64,000 nt of DNA from Lepidurus packardi (GCA_023053545.1 JAKZAN010000005.1:4402001-4466000), one strand, 5' to 3'. Positions 8,418 to 22,491 are shown, counted from the stretch's first letter. The notes: a model not told the origin generated them from the sequence alone. Numbers and translations are program-made.

Positions 8418-11400
8418 TCACATATGAGGTTTCCACATCCAATACATGCGACAAAGAAAACTAGGATCACAGGCTTGATGAACAAGAGCCCGAATTTGCC
8501 CTTCGACTGAAAACGGAGTCGATTCTAACATTCCTTGTAATTTACGGCCAACTCGCAACAAAACTCGTCTCGCATTAGCGTTGACTTCTTCGTCTACAGC
8601 CACAGAGATACAATTAGAAGGATTTCTATTAGAGCATATACAAAGCTTACCAGTAGATGGTTTTTCAAGTTTAGCTTTTTTGCGTTTCGTCTGTAATTCC
8701 GCGATCTCATTCGGAGCAACGATCCACAAGTACATTGGATCGTACAAGAGTACTTCCAACAAGGTTAAAATTGATTCGCGCTCCTTGCGCAAAACTTGCA
8801 TAGTTAAAACACAGCTCCTAAGATAAAAATAAGCTTATGCCAAATATGAGAAAGCCTTTGCGAAAAAACTACTTCTCAAAGATTCCGCTGGTTTTCATAA
8901 CTCCCATACCATCGACCATATCTCGAGTCAGACGGAAGGGAACAATTTCAGGTACTGGCAAGAGACTGCCCTGCTCAAAGGCAATTCCAAAGTCGATGTG
9001 AACAACTTCCGCTTTTTGCATATTCATTAAGATATTCGACATGTGTCGGTCTCCCAAACCCAATATATAACCCACCATAGAAGCCACAGCGACACTATCA
9101 AAACTTTTCCGTTTACCCGCCACCCAAAAGGATAACGGATGTTTGAAAAGTACCTTCTGGTGTATGCCAGCCGTTTTTCAAACCAATGCGCAGGATCTGG
9201 GAACTTTTCCAAGAAAAAGTAATGCATTGCAGGCGAAAAACTCGACAGAAGCTCTTGAAACATCCGGACTTTTTTATCCAACTGTGTTGTCTGCATTACT
9301 TTCTAGATAAGCAGAGGATATGCACAATACATCACGCCAAATCATAAGCAATTTGTATGGCTTTACTTGCATGAGTGTACAAGTTGCATCCGGTTTAATT
9401 TCCTGGGGAAAATAACGAGCGTGAAGCCCATTTTTAGTCCCAAGAAGTCCATCCAAGGTTGTTGTATTCTCACACCATTCAATCACCCCGCTAAGTTTCG
9501 ATAAAGGAACCACCTGTCGCAACAAAGTCTAGAATAATAATAGGTATAGCAAATAAAAACCTACTTTATATGTCTGCATTCTAAGCTTGCAATCTTTTGT
9601 GGTGGTGTCCCGCTCCAGGAAACGGTTTACAATACCGAACAACTGTTGCATAACCGCGTCTTGGCGCAAGTCATCTTTCCCCTATACACAGAAAATGCTT
9701 TTACTAAGTCACAACTTGTTTTAATTTAAAATACGTTATACTTTGACTAATATAGATCGTTCCCTCCCATCTGTGCCGGTACAAAATACGCGCTTAGGGG
9801 CATTCACTCCGCCCACTAATTGATACTGCTCACCAAAGCTTGCGATTCCTGAAGTTAGCAACGAATTATATTTTGCCAATAAACCACCAAGAGACCAAAC
9901 GTATACCTACGACGTCATTGTAATTGCCATCTGGCTTAACCGGGATTTCCACGGTGGGTATTAGTACGTCTCCCAAATCTCTCAGATGGAGCAACGCATG
10001 ATTATGGGCAAATTTGACTGGATTGGACTTGACCGGTTCCATATTGGCAACGTCGATCAAGATCCTATACAGCTTTTCCATTTTTGCCGTTAGGACACTT
10101 ACGCGAGCATCCTTTCCAGCGGAAGCGCCTTTAAGCATATTCAGCATCGCTGTTGCAGTTTGAATACGATCCTAAAAAGTTTTTTTCCTCAAGATTCGAC
10201 CAATTTTTTAAAAGACTTGTCTAGTGTCTCAAATGATTTAAGAGCAAAAAATACCTGCTCAATGGAGTCTTTGGCAGCATTCGCTTCAAGCGCCGAGTTG
10301 CTGATGGCTAAAAGCAACGGTAACGCATGGAAAGGATGCTGACGAGCCACCCCAACTAACGAAAAAGAGCTTGCGCATTATATTATTCGCGTTGGTGTTT
10401 TCATCCCAAATTACCAAATATAGTCTGTAGAATCCCAGGAAAGGCTGCGTGGTACATATTAGGTCTAGCCTGCCGAACTAACCGGGCTGCCAGTTGCGGT
10501 AAGAGTGGGATCCATTGATGGGAAGGGATTTTGGGCAGCCACGTCTGCAGCAAGTTAGCCACATTGTCGTCTAAACGATTGTCCATCCAGAGCGCTACAA
10601 GCCGGAAAAGAGCCTGCAAATGTTCATCACCCACATCGATTTGAACCAGTACATGCAAATAGTTTTCGACCGCTTGTTTCAGGAGATTCTTGCGTCGTTT
10701 TTCAAACAGCTCTGCCTCGTTTTGCTCAACTTGAGAGCTTTTGGTCAAATAAAGAGGTCCACGCTCAGTATTGGTGACCTTATATTCCCCCAGATTCTTT
10801 ACTTCCTGAGCGATTGTTTCTCGTGCTTTCAATCGCTGCTGGTAAGCGTCTGTATTCACGTACTTCTTCATATCCTGCAGCTGCTTGTCGCAGTACATGG
10901 CCAAGGTCAATCTGGCTTCCGGGATCAGCGCATTCTGCTTTTCAAGGATTGCTAATTTCACGGCGCCCTTGAAATTACGCAGGATCATTTCGCAGTTGTT
11001 CAAGCGAGTCTCATCTTCCCATTTCCCACGTAATTCCAGTAACGAAGGTAATAAAGAAAGTTTTGCAGCCTAATTATAAAAATAAGGCTTCAATTAATAA
11101 ATGAAATAAATTAAAAACAGAATGCTAAACTTTACTTTGGAAATGTCGTCAATGAGGGCGTTCAACAACTGCAAGGCTACGGTTTGTAAACCTGAAGACC
11201 AACAACACTTTGCTTTCTCCAGTCGCAAGTTAAATAGACTTGCATAGCGATTTTTCGCCAACGCTTCACTGATATCCAATATTCTTGAAATTGGGAAATT
11301 GAGGTGAACAAAATTAACGGCTGCATTTGAAATGAAATAAGAATGTACTTGTCAGCTTCGATGAAATGATTAGCAAATACCGCTAATTTTGCTTGATGAC

Positions 11401-14400
11401 TGTATCCTTCTAGAACTCGATTCTCCAGCAAAGTATCCTCCCTGGCCACCCGTTTCAAGATGTCATAGCGGTTATTCAAAACCAACCTCATTTGTTCATA
11501 TCCACATTGAGGATCAATTTGACTTTCCCAACTGTGCAGGCAATCCATAAGAGACTCTTTGGAAGACAAGAGGATGATCTCTGCCTCAGTAACTTGGCGA
11601 AGTTGGACAAGCGACGGGTACAGGGCAGAGATGGATTCGGGTACTCCTTGCGTCAAACCTTCTACGATCCTTAGCCGATACGAATCAATCAACCCTTGTC
11701 TCAAGCTTTGGCTTTCCTTTCCAAAATTGGTCAAGTTCCACTGTTTCAGGTAAGAAGACGATTGCGACTGCAGGTCTTCAATGCTCCCACTGTTGTTGGC
11801 TAGCAACTCCTCAGTTCTATTCAGCTGTAAATGTTGTAGCTTTTCACGTAAATCTAAAACAGTCCAACATCTGAATTAAGCAGGACAACAACTAAATGCC
11901 AATAGCCACCCAAAAACAACTTGTTTTAAAAAGCAAAACACACAGTTTAGTTTATAGTTCTCCTTCTCTTACCATCATGCGCGATAAGTGGTACTGGATT
12001 TCGACCCGCTTTCAAAAGTTGGAAAAAATTTTGAACAATTCCAAATTCGCTAATAAAGAAAGAAATGTCAAAAGTAGAATCACATAGGTTTTCCATGTCA
12101 CAGACGTACCAGTCTCCGGAAGTTTCATTGTTTTACGGTTTCATGCATCGGAAATAAAAAAAAGTGATCTAGTAACAGAGCGCCGTACTCAACGCAAGAT
12201 ACGTACGTGACGTCACGACCCAAGGTTTGCATGCCATTAACTCAGTAACGGCTATTTAAAAAAATTAACTGACTTTTTTAAAATAACGCACTCTACAAGC
12301 ATCCACAAAAAGTCACAGCACGTGATTTGGTGGCTGTTTTTCCTTAAGTCAACAAGATAATTTACCTTGTAGATTTGAAGAAGTAGGTAGATTGCTGGGG
12401 ACAAATTCTTTCTCTGATCCTTGGTACATAACCCCAAGTTTTGAATAACACGAGGAAATCAGACTTTGCAACGGATCGGGTTTGGCGCGGTAGAAATCGA
12501 GGTCTTCTTCAATAGGCAAATCCTGTTTGGTGCACGGGTTTAGTGCATCACAAGACATTTCAGCCAGCAACACGGCGCTGAAGTGTGCGTTACAAAAACT
12601 AGCAGCTTGGGCTACATGGAAGAGGTTCAAATCGAGCCAAAAGTTCCTAGCCAAGCCTGTCGGACAACGAATTCTAAACGAATTAAAAAAAAAAAAGTAA
12701 ACGTATGATCATTACAACTTGGATTTCATTACATGGCGTGCAAATTCGGCGGCATTTGCTGCGAACGCAGATAAATAATGAGCTGTACCAAAACACTGAC
12801 GTTCGATACCCGTAAATATTCAGCATCGCTGCGTTCGTTACCCTTGGAATGGTTCCCGACAACCTGAGCAAAGTACATCCTGAGATGTTTTGATATAATT
12901 GGTCGGACTTCTGCAAAATTCTCGGTCAACAGGTAATGGACTACAAGCGGAAATAACTGAATGGTTAAAGTTTCCTAAGTTTTAAAAGAGAAGTTAAAAA
13001 TGAGTTGTTGTTTTTTTTTTTTCTTTAGAAGCTTACGTTCTTCGAGAGTACTGGAATCAAATGGGCCCCAATTGTGTGTTCTTTGCTAAGACAATCGAAA
13101 ATCGTCCCCAAAATATTCCCAAGCCAGGTTTTTTCCACTGGAGGTCCGAAAGTCGGACACCACAGTTGTTCGCTATCAACTTTCGCATGAAAGGCAATTA
13201 AGTTCAGTTTACTAGCTTTCGAAGAGGAAGGCTCGTAGTTTGATTCGTAAGCTCGCAAATACGGTAGACCAGCGTAACCCATCTGGACTGCAACTAAAAC
13301 GAAGTTAAACTAGGAATTACGCCAAGTTTTTTAAATGTACAAATATTCTAAATTTACTATTAGCGATTTGGTTGCCTTCCTCGGATGCCAAACTTGCTTC
13401 AATAACCATCTCAGCTAGTTTAAATTCCTCCTCTGAGGAACCTTTCTCCATAGCGAAAAGATGGACTAAAGCCGTTTCCGCCAAATTAAACAATAACGGA
13501 TTTTCTGTTGGCACCTGAGAAGCTAAAAGCCACGGTTTCGGCCTGGCGTCAAAAGGCTGGAGACAAGGGTTCGTTAAACCAATGGGTCCAAGCTCCCCCA
13601 AACATTTAGCAGCCGTTTCATTTATAATTGGGGTTCCATCTCGACAGTAATAGTGTAGAACGCTAATGCAGGCATGTAACGAGCTTTCTTCGTCCGTTTT
13701 CTGTAGACGCTCTAATTCGTTGCGGTTTTCACGAATAGATCTAGTCAAACGCTGAATCACGGCTGGATGCATGGCGTCTTCGCATTGTGAAGTCTCTAGA
13801 AACAGCAGCAATTCTTGTTCCAACGTTCTGGAGTGTGGTCGGTTACGATTAGCGTCCAGAATTCGGACCAAATCAGCAACAAATGAGCACTCTTGGGGCG
13901 GGATAACTAGTCTTAAAGTAGCTTCCAACTTAGCGCTCTGTTCTACAATAAACCACTCCAAGAGCTTGCGAACGCTTTGGTGATGCGGTTGGAAGTTCTT
14001 CGCATTGGCGGCTTGGAACAAGGATTTGAGCAAGTGAGGAACAAAAGGTAGCAATAAGTGCTCGCTTCCAGTTACTGTTTGGCAAAGGTAATTGATAACC
14101 TCCAAGCCAGCGCGGGGATATTTGGGTAACAGTTGCACGGCTCGGAAACTCGCTAACCGAAAAATGTAAAGAAAGGATTCTAATCCATTCTTATTAGTTT
14201 GAGCCATTTGTAGGACTAATTCGACAGCTAAGGTAAACGATATCACAGTTGACTGTTGTTCGTGCGGGCCTTGGGCTTGACTAATACGCGACCAACATTT
14301 CTGTAAGAAACGGCGACTGTTTTGAAGGCTAAAGATCTCGCTTAGCTCACAGTTGGCAAAGCTTTGCAGGTCTTGCAAGGCTGTGAGCCACTGATCGGCA

Positions 14401-17400
14401 GATATTCGTTGTCGCGTGTTCTCAAACTTGTGACGTTCGTTACCGAAAAAATCCTCGGTTAGGGACTCGTCAAAGACGTAGCTTAATAGGTTGGCTAAGG
14501 TATCACTCCACTGCGAACAAACTAAGTCTTCCCAATCACGGCTTAGATCTAACTTGAGTGACCCAAGCAAGGATCGAGCCTCGGGAACTTGCAAAGCACT
14601 GTGTTTAGCTCCGGCCAAACAAAGTAAGAGTTTGCTGAGCACATAAGAGAAATCGTTTTTCAGGAGCTGGTGAACGTATATACGCAAATTGTTCGCAATC
14701 TCCTTTAACGTGCCGTCATTCTTAAGTAAAAAATAATGAGGCACTATAAAACTATGGTAAGTTCGATGAAATTCTGTTAAATTCCCACAACCCAGAAAAT
14801 TGGCTACTGCGTCCTATATATTTTTTTAAAATAAACAAAAGAGAACAAAAAGTTTATATAAATATTTTTTTTTGAAGGATATTGCTTTACCATATTGGCA
14901 GTACTCTCCTGCAGCCTCCTATCTAATAAGCGTTGTGCTCGGGGGTGAATAAACCTATCATACGGAATTGCGTATGTTTTAGCTATGGTTCTTTGAATTT
15001 CCTCGTTGATATCTAAAAAAAAAGTAATTTAACCGTTGTTTTATGCTCAATTCTCGTGTACTTACTGGATTCCGCTTGGTAATTTATAGAGAACCACATC
15101 AAGGAATGTAGAGCATCATAGTGCAAGCATGGGTATTTTGATAAAGTAAGCAAGAGCTGTGCAATTACTGTCCGCCTGACTAACTTTGCTTCATTTTGCC
15201 AATTTTCAAAGACGGGTTCCTGTTGTATCACGCGTTTCAATACACCGAAACTTTTTGCTAGCCAATCGCACATCTTTCGTTCTGATTCCATTTCTCGCTT
15301 GTCAGTCATGAGATCTTGAACTAACTTAGCAGTATGGAAACAAACTGACGGCGAAGGTGAATTCAGCCCTGCGAAGGCTTCCAGAAAAATCGGGACAAGC
15401 GTAACACCCGGTTCCACCGAATTCTCCATCCATATCGCCCAACTTGTATGTCTTACGGCACTAAACATGCAACTCCATAAGGCCTTTTCCACTTCTGCTC
15501 CGTACATGCCTTCTTTCTGCATTGCATAAAAGCGTTTCAGCAAATCTATGGCTTGAAGCTTCTCTGCTTGGTTAAGTAGAACACCAAGGTGATCCCAAAC
15601 CCCTAATAGAAACGTCACTTAATTTGATTCAACTGCAACTGGCAAAAGTACTTGCGATGATTCCTAAAAGGCGAGTCAATACGCGTTGATCCCTCGAATA
15701 CACACCGGCCACTTTATCTATGAGCAATAACAAAGTCCGGACATCATTGTGATCCCAGGATCCTACAGGCACTTGCACGGCCCAAGACAAGAACTGCAGA
15801 ACCTAAAATAAGTAAAAGTAGAAATGAAATTTTAAAAAAATCGTAATCTGCAAGAAATTACCAAAGGTACGATTGCTTTCTCGTTTGGTGCGAACTCCAA
15901 GGGATGGAATGTGGCTAGTAAACGCTTTCTTCGCTGGCTATTATTTCCTCTAAACGCTAATACGCACGCAAGGTCCAGTACTCGACTACTGTTATTCGGG
16001 CTTTCTCCTACAAAAAAAAAATGTTGGAAAATAATAAACTACAGTATTAAGTCCTAAAACTATTTAGTTGATAATATGCTTAAACTCAGCGTACCATAAT
16101 CTCGCTCGAAAGAATCCATCAAACTTGGGTTGCTATGTGTGCCCGTTTCAACTATCCTGACTTCGTACTGATTTAAGACACGCTTTCGCAGTATTTCCCA
16201 AAGTTCTTCCAACTTTTCTTCTCCAACGTACTGCTGCAAGTGACGAAAAGCTTGACTGTAAAGCTCCATGGTTAAAACGGCGTTTCTATTCGGTCCGAAA
16301 CCGTCCATCCGAAGCCAGCGTAGCAAACATGACAGGATCCATTCCATTGATTGCTCGAAATAGGGTCGCAAGTCCGCCCCGATGGAAGGCGTATCCACAA
16401 GACGTAACAAGTTGCACATTTTGAAAACGGTAGATATAGCATCCGGACTTGGCAGATTTTCTGAAAGATGCTCCTGAACAAACATTGTAGCATGGAATAC
16501 TAATAATTTGACAAACTCCGGAGCCGTCTCCTTGGAATCAGGAATCAATTCATCATCGGTTGACATAGAAGTACTCGAAGTTGCGGACTGAGAGTGAGAA
16601 TGATCAAACCCACTTTTCCATGACGTCACTCGAAAAAATTCTTCAGAATTTTCCAGTATTTGTCTTTGGCCTCCCTGATGATTTCCACGGATCTTTGCAA
16701 CGTAGATTTGGGGTAATTCTTGGGTGGGTTGAACCGATGATAAATTCCTGATCAGCCAAGCCACCAACTCGGGTTCTTCCAAAGGCATTGACAAGACAAA
16801 CTCAGTTAAGCGGAGGCGTAATAATACGCCAGGATCCGTAGATACGACATTTATAGTATCCATAACCGTAGCACAGCGTTTCTGGATTTCCCACAAAGGT
16901 AAAACGGGTAAGGCGTAACTCGCAAGGTAAAATCCCAAGCATGTTGAACCAGCAGAGGCTTTGAGGGGAACGTCGAGTAACGAAAGTATGAATTCTTGGG
17001 CGTTTCTTACGGGAAGAAGCTGGTGGAAAAAGATGGCGCAAATCACCCATCCAATTTCCGTTTTATTGTTTTCTGTCCACCAAATCCTCAATAGAAGTTG
17101 CCAAAATGATTGAAATTCTGTCATTTCTCCTGGCTTGGGTACTACTGAATGAAGTAAAACCACTCGGCATAATCGCAAGACTTGTGGGAATGTAGGGAGC
17201 CTTCGGTGTGCAGTAATAAGCTTTGACAAAGATTTCCAGGCCTTGATGGGTTGTACTGTTTTGGAGAAATCGACTGAGTGTCGATGTACCAACGCGGTTA
17301 ACAGACAAAGCCTAAAATAAAACAAAAATTAAAATGTTTAATTTTTCAGTCTGGATTGGCTCCATTTTTGAATCAAGAGAAGGTTTCCTACCAAGGGAAG

Positions 17401-19451
17401 TATGAGGCACGACTCTCTTCAATTAACATGTCTAGCAGTTCTTCACAGTTCGAGACCAGTTTGCGGCGTTTGATCATTTGAGTAGAGAGAGCGCTGCTTT
17501 GGAGCGTTGAGCTCATAAAGGACTGTGGAATTGCTAAGGATGGGGTTACGTCGATGTTTAACTCGGGTGGCATTTCAGAGAGCTAAAAGATAAGAAGCTC
17601 TATGAATTAAACGAAACTGAAGTCGAAGTTAGTTGTTACGTAGACAGTCACATCAGCAGCTAGGGCAAAAAAGTCTGGAGGAAATTCTTCTTCAAAATTG
17701 TTTTGTTGGCGACTTCCTTTGAAGTAAAGCATGGCTTTTTCTAAAGTGTCTTTAATACGGAATAGGCATCGGTACCAATTTTCGGCCTTTCGCAACTCAT
17801 AGTTGGAAGTATGAGCAGCTACCTGTAGCTTAAGGAAGTCGATTATTAGAACCTATTGGAAACGTAGAAATATTCCATTAAGATGATTTTCATTAAATGA
17901 TTTTGTATACCTTTCTCTGAAAAAGACGGGGATTCCAGAGTGCTAACACTGTTCTTAAAGTAGCTTGGCCAAATCGGCAGAGAAGTAAAGGAAAATCGGA
18001 GGACACAGTCTTGGTGTAGGTTAACGCAAGACGTAAAATGGCATCTTCGATTGCGTTGATAGGTTTCTGACGACTTTCTTCAACGATGTTGATCAAAAAC
18101 TCTTCACTGATCAAACGGGTTATTCAAGTCTAGTAGAAAACTCCAATCATAATTCTTGCTTACATCTTTGGCCCAGCAAGGCGGTTTACGAATGTGAAAT
18201 CTGATTGAGCACAGCCTTTTTCCATTATAATGCAGAGCAAATCTGCCATGGTGACTTTTGAGGTGGCATCCGCAGTAGTTATGCTTTCTTTCCATATTTT
18301 TAAAGTACAAACTAGCAAACCTGAAGGAAGAATTATGACCATACTACAAACTGAAAACAAGATATCTTATTTTCTTTTGTTTACTTAGCCAATCGTTCAG
18401 CTTTAGCGCTGTCCAACAGCCCCACTGAGGCAAGACATCCCTTGCAAGTAAAACCATATATTCATGCCCGAAGTATTGGTTTAACAGAGGGCTATTGAAC
18501 ACTTCAAAGATATGATCCAGAAAGCTATCCATATCGAGATGCATTATTCCGCCTGAATAACGAAAAGTAACTTAACCGAAACTGTTAAATGACTTTATAA
18601 AACAAACAAAAAAATACCCCGACAAGATTGTTTTATAACACTTTTCATAAGTGAAGAGCAGAGTTTTTTGTTATTTTCCCGCGAGGTTTTCTTGGAGGCT
18701 GAAAATTGAGGTGCGGCATCTTCTTCTGATTGAAGTTTCGTTGTTTCCTAACATTACATAGGATACTTAATTATAATGGAGCGGAATCGTTCCCTTATAC
18801 TTTGGTAAAGAAATCCGTAGCAGCTTTGAATAAAGTATTCCAATCGATGTCTCCCGGACTACTTCTACGGAAACTCGCCTCATCCAGTTTTTGCAACTCG
18901 TTATCATTGGAAAGCAACTCTAGGCAGGCCTGGGCATATTTCTAGAGTAAAAGAAGTAGAAAAGTAGGTAAAGTAAATGAATGATGGTATGAGAGAGGTA
19001 GTACCAAACTTATGCCCCAAAACAGATAGGCGAGGCCCATATTACACACACAAGTTGCAAATGTAAAATAAGTCATAAAAAAAAAACCTCGAAGTTTTGA
19101 GAACTTATAGCTTTATTAAAACTGTGCTACCAGTGTAGGCTTTATTTTAAGATAGAGATTGATTCCGCAAAGCGTAATTACATCATGCACTGAAATGCAG
19201 ATACAAATTTATTAACCTCAATTTTTTCCCGCAAAATAATAGGAAGACTAAATTAACTTAAAATCCAGAAGTAAAATACGGTCTATTTTACCCACAGTTT
19301 TTTTATGCGTCTGTGTGCGTATATACTATTGTATTAACCCATGTACATTTCGAAAATGCAAAAGCCGAGGAGTAGATTTGTAACTCACCTTCCGATCAGT
19401 AACCTTATCTGATGATATACAAAAGCAGCAGTCTTTAATCCTAGCTTCCAT
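8418..19451 (-). CDS. ATM: ATM serine/threonine kinase, complete many-exon gene
   Basis: ATM is the PI3K-like kinase that signals DNA double-strand breaks and maintains telomeres. The start ATG is at 19451. Exon 1 (19451-19389) reads [10 protein letters not shown] and joins to [18 protein letters not shown] and [15 protein letters not shown] (exon 2, 18941-18801), matching the TAN-motif region. Then follow thousands of bases of alpha-solenoid exons. The FAT domain is recognised from [17 protein letters not shown] (12.6 kb) onward. The kinase domain has [33 protein letters not shown] (9.6 kb), [15 protein letters not shown], the catalytic loop [11 protein letters not shown] (9.05 kb), the [11 protein letters not shown] metal loop and [14 protein letters not shown]. 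The last exon ends with the FATC domain ([21 protein letters not shown] minus its last residues varies slightly from the usual W-x-x-W end). Most introns are 50-70 nt, so a protein near 3,000 residues fits in 11 kb. Confidence 0.95.
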
Positions 19452-19877
19452 TTCATTCGCGAGGGTCGTCTTATTCGTATTTCCACATGGAATGAGCTCT
19501 ACTCGCAGACGCGGTCATGTGTTTCATGTATGTTTTTGTTTGTATGTGTGTACGTAGAATGTGAACCGGCACCCGCAATTCGCGTGATCGTTGAAATAGA
19601 GTGATATAAACGAAATACACGAATATAAACCGATATAAACGAAGACATGCGGGAGGGCAACGAGAGCAGCAGCGGAAAGTAGCCAGCGCAGAAAGAGCAG
19701 CTGTCGGAATCCAAGCAGCCTAGGCAACAAGAGCATCAAGAACAGTCTAAACAGTCGGGGAGCAAACGAGCCGGAGCTGTCAGACTGCTGAGAAGCAGCA
19801 GGAGAATCAGAGCTCTGGCTGTTCGAACGGTCGCGGTCACTGATTAGTAATTCTCTGACACTTTTGAAGTAAAAAAA
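19452..19877. promoter_or_regulatory. Divergent promoter region between ATM and the coiled-coil gene
   Basis: The ATM start (minus, 19451) and the coiled-coil gene start (plus, 19878) are 426 bp apart, head to head. The interval has purine-rich segments and short repeats of ATATAAACG/A near 19595-19645. No certain core promoter element is visible; the call rests on the arrangement. Confidence 0.5.
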
Positions 19878-21842
19878 ATGGAGAGTACTTCTCCCACTGG
19901 CGATAATGCTTGTTCAGTTTTTGAAAGAGAAAGAATTAGAGCTGAGCAGTTTAAGAATAATTTTTTGTTACTAAAGTCTCAGCTTTCCAGGTAATCAAAT
20001 TACTTTTGGGGATTTCTTTATTATCTATCCCGCTTTTTCTCCTCTTTTTAGAAAAGACGATGAAGTACAACGTCTACAAATAGAGAAGGACAAAAGTGAA
20101 AAAGAAACTCGCGATTTAGTTAAAAAGCTAAAGGCCGATGTTATTTTGAAAGATGCCTTTATTCAGCAGCTTACGCAAAAGGTTTGAACCATTATTTTCT
20201 ATACCGAATCTGTGGACTCTCGTAAACTCTAGCTGGAGACGGTGTTGGAAGACAATTTGCTTGCCAGTCAAATTCAAGAGAATTTTGAACGCCGTTGCAA
20301 CTCCAAACTCGTTGTAACACAGAATGCTTTGGAGGAAACACAGAATGCCCTTCGTCACCTACACTTACAAACCGACTCACTGCTGAAAGTGGTAGCAGAA
20401 ACTCAAGAAAAGTCTTTCGCTGAAAAAAAAATATTTATAGCTGGCTCGGAAGCAAGAGTAATCGCATTTTTTGGATCTTCAGAATTTAACGCATTTTCCT
20501 ATCAGAAAACTTCACTGGAGAGAGAGAAACTTCAACTGACCAAACAGTTAAAAATTTTAAGGTCAAGCTGGTCCATGAAAAGAGAACAATGGAGGAAAGA
20601 ACTAGCGCAGTTGCGAACTGGTTACACGAATCTCCAGAAAGAAACGGATGTAGCTTACGAAGACAAAGCCCGACTAGCAACCCAACTAGAAACTTTAAGG
20701 CATAGTCACTCTCAACAGGAACACGAGTGGAAATCCCAATACCAGCGTCTTGAGGTACGTAATTCTAGCTTAGCCCAATTAAAATAAACGCTTAACAATT
20801 TGAACATCTAGATAGAAAATGGTGATATAAGAAGGCAACTGGAATCAGTGCTTGGAAGTTACCGTTCCTGCCAAGACCACGCTAACGAGTTAGAAAGCCA
20901 AGTCAGGAACCTTTCGAAAGAACTAACGCTAGTTAAGGGGCAATTAGAAGACACAATGGGACAGCACAGAAGGGAGTGTGATGCTCTGGTTTTAAACCAT
21001 ACCCAGGAGATTAGCAATGTCCAAACCGATAAAGCTAAGTTGAATCAGCTCTGCCAAGGTAACGTTGTCTACCATTTTTCCCATTGGTTTCCAAATTTTG
21101 CATAGAACTTCAGAGAAAACTGGAATCCGAAGTACAAAGCAGTCACCAAATTAGCAGCAAGTTATTAATTCGTGAGAAAGAGCTAGCGTTAGGGATAGAG
21201 CGGTACCAAAAGGCCGAGATGGATTTTTTAAGACAGCTCGAACATGAACGCCGCGAAATGGATACAAAGCTTGAAGCAAGTTTCTACTATACTAGTTCTG
21301 TTAAACGCTAACTAACAATGGACTTTGTTCCAGGACAGCAAACGTGAGCTTGTAGGTTACACACACAAAGTTGGTGGACTGGAAGAAAGACTTCGAATTG
21401 CTACCGAGCAATTTGACAAGACAAAGCAAGAATGCGAATCGGTTAAAATCATGTTTGAATCTGTAAGCAAAGAATGTGCGAAGCTTCGAATTGAAAACGC
21501 CCAATATTCATCAAACACCTTTAATGTAAGCACGTGTATCAATTAGAGAGTAGGATTAAAGGAATCAGCCTACAGGTGGAAAAACTGACGAACCAGATCC
21601 GTGAGATGGAGGATCGCTCAATAAAAGAGCATGCGGAATCTGTCTTACTAACGACGGTAATTTGTCCGCAGCGAATGCCGTTTCGCTTCTAAGTTTTACT
21701 TTTTTTTCAGAAAAACCAGCAATATGCAAAACTAATCTGGAAGCTAAGGAAACGCTTGCAAGAAGTTGCGTTGCAGGAAACGTTCTTGCCACCAAGTCAA
21801 GGCGTGGAAATTTCTGGAACTAATCACAGAGAACAAAATTGA
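19878..21842 (+). CDS. Long coiled-coil protein of unknown identity (centrosomal/ciliary type possible)
   Basis: Exons starting at ATG 19878 read MESTSPTGDNACSVFERERI, then AEQFKNNFLLLKSQLSR, and continue through about eight exons to a stop at 21842. Nearly the whole product is predicted heptad coiled coil rich in Glu, Lys, Gln and Leu (for example KLKADVILKDAFIQQLTQK, LREKLQLTKQLKILRSSW-type segments, QLEHERREMDTKLEA, LEERLRIATEQFDKTKQE). The C-terminus (YAKLIWKLRKRLQEV, then ETFLPPSQGVE) resembles in style the end of CEP83/CCDC-type basal-body proteins, but such similarity is weak in coiled coils. There is no other domain. An intron probably spans about 20457-20509, otherwise a low-complexity stretch would interrupt the coil. 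It is divergent with ATM and convergent with TUSC2. Confidence 0.75.
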
Positions 21843-22050
21843 TCTGAATATGCTCAAAGAGAAAAATAATAACCTTCCTGGAGAAAAAAATTTACTGAAC
21901 ATTGTGAAAACTGCACCTTATGATGTTCTAACAGGCAATACGCTCACGCATTCAAACTTGGGACCAGTCACACCATGTTTTTGGATAACTTTGTACAAAA
22001 TCTGGACTTATATACAACGTCGATAAGAACAATCTAACTACTTAAACAAA

Positions 22051-22491
22051 TCATCCTTCGTAAATGACCCTAGGAAAGTCGACATTCAGTCGAGGGTAAT
22101 CGTAGTCGACTTCTCCCTATGGGTGAATACGTGAACAATATTATTAATCTCATATATCAAAACCTCAACAATGCCCCTTAGCTACCTGTGGTCTAAGATT
22201 GGAGTTGATTCTCTTCATTGTGGCTTTGGGTATCGCCTTAGTTGCTCGTATTTCTTCATAAAATTCATGGGCCAGATGGCCGTCCTCATCAAAGAACATT
22301 GATCTGTAACATGAGAAGTTATATAAGATGAGTCACTAACTTAGTTATCGATCTTACCCTTTTCGTGAGTGTACAAGTGCTGTGCCTGTAAAGCGAATGC
22401 AGCTTTCATTATTGTGGCCAGTGCCTGTGTCAACTTTACTAGTAAAATGGTTCTGAAGCCAGGAAGACGTTTTACTCACGCTAGCTCCCAT
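22051..22491 (-). CDS. TUSC2: Tumor suppressor candidate 2 (TUSC2/FUS1) homologue
   Basis: TUSC2 is a small N-myristoylated protein linked to mitochondrial calcium handling and growth control. Three exons, 22491-22358, 22303-22186 and 22116-22051, join in phase to give 105 residues (about 110 in mammals). It begins MGASVSKTSSW, with Gly2 and a downstream Ser fitting the myristoylation consensus. The split codon restores RKGSMFFDEDGHLAHEFYEE, which is the family signature. The last exon, only 22 codons including the stop, reads GEVDYDYPRLNVDFPRVIYE and matches the conserved C-terminal end. Without the third exon the frame would run into an intron and end after a few codons, so the donor CAG/GTAGCT was chosen. 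None of the exons forms a long open frame. Confidence 0.95.

Noticed and set aside
12051-12215. A nested short gene in an ATM intron ([10 protein letters not shown] with a hydrophobic stretch) and a perfect CRE (TGACGTCA at 12208-12215) as its promoter
   Set aside because: Splice phasing shows TGACGTCA lies inside an ATM coding exon (reading VVTS), which joins across about 150 nt to [14 protein letters not shown], matching ATM. The nested frame overlaps the intron only by chance.
22160-22186. A TUSC2 C-terminus ending shortly after the NLRPQ segment
   Set aside because: That reading runs through a good donor (CAG/GTAGCT); a third exon at 22116-22051 supplies the conserved family ending.
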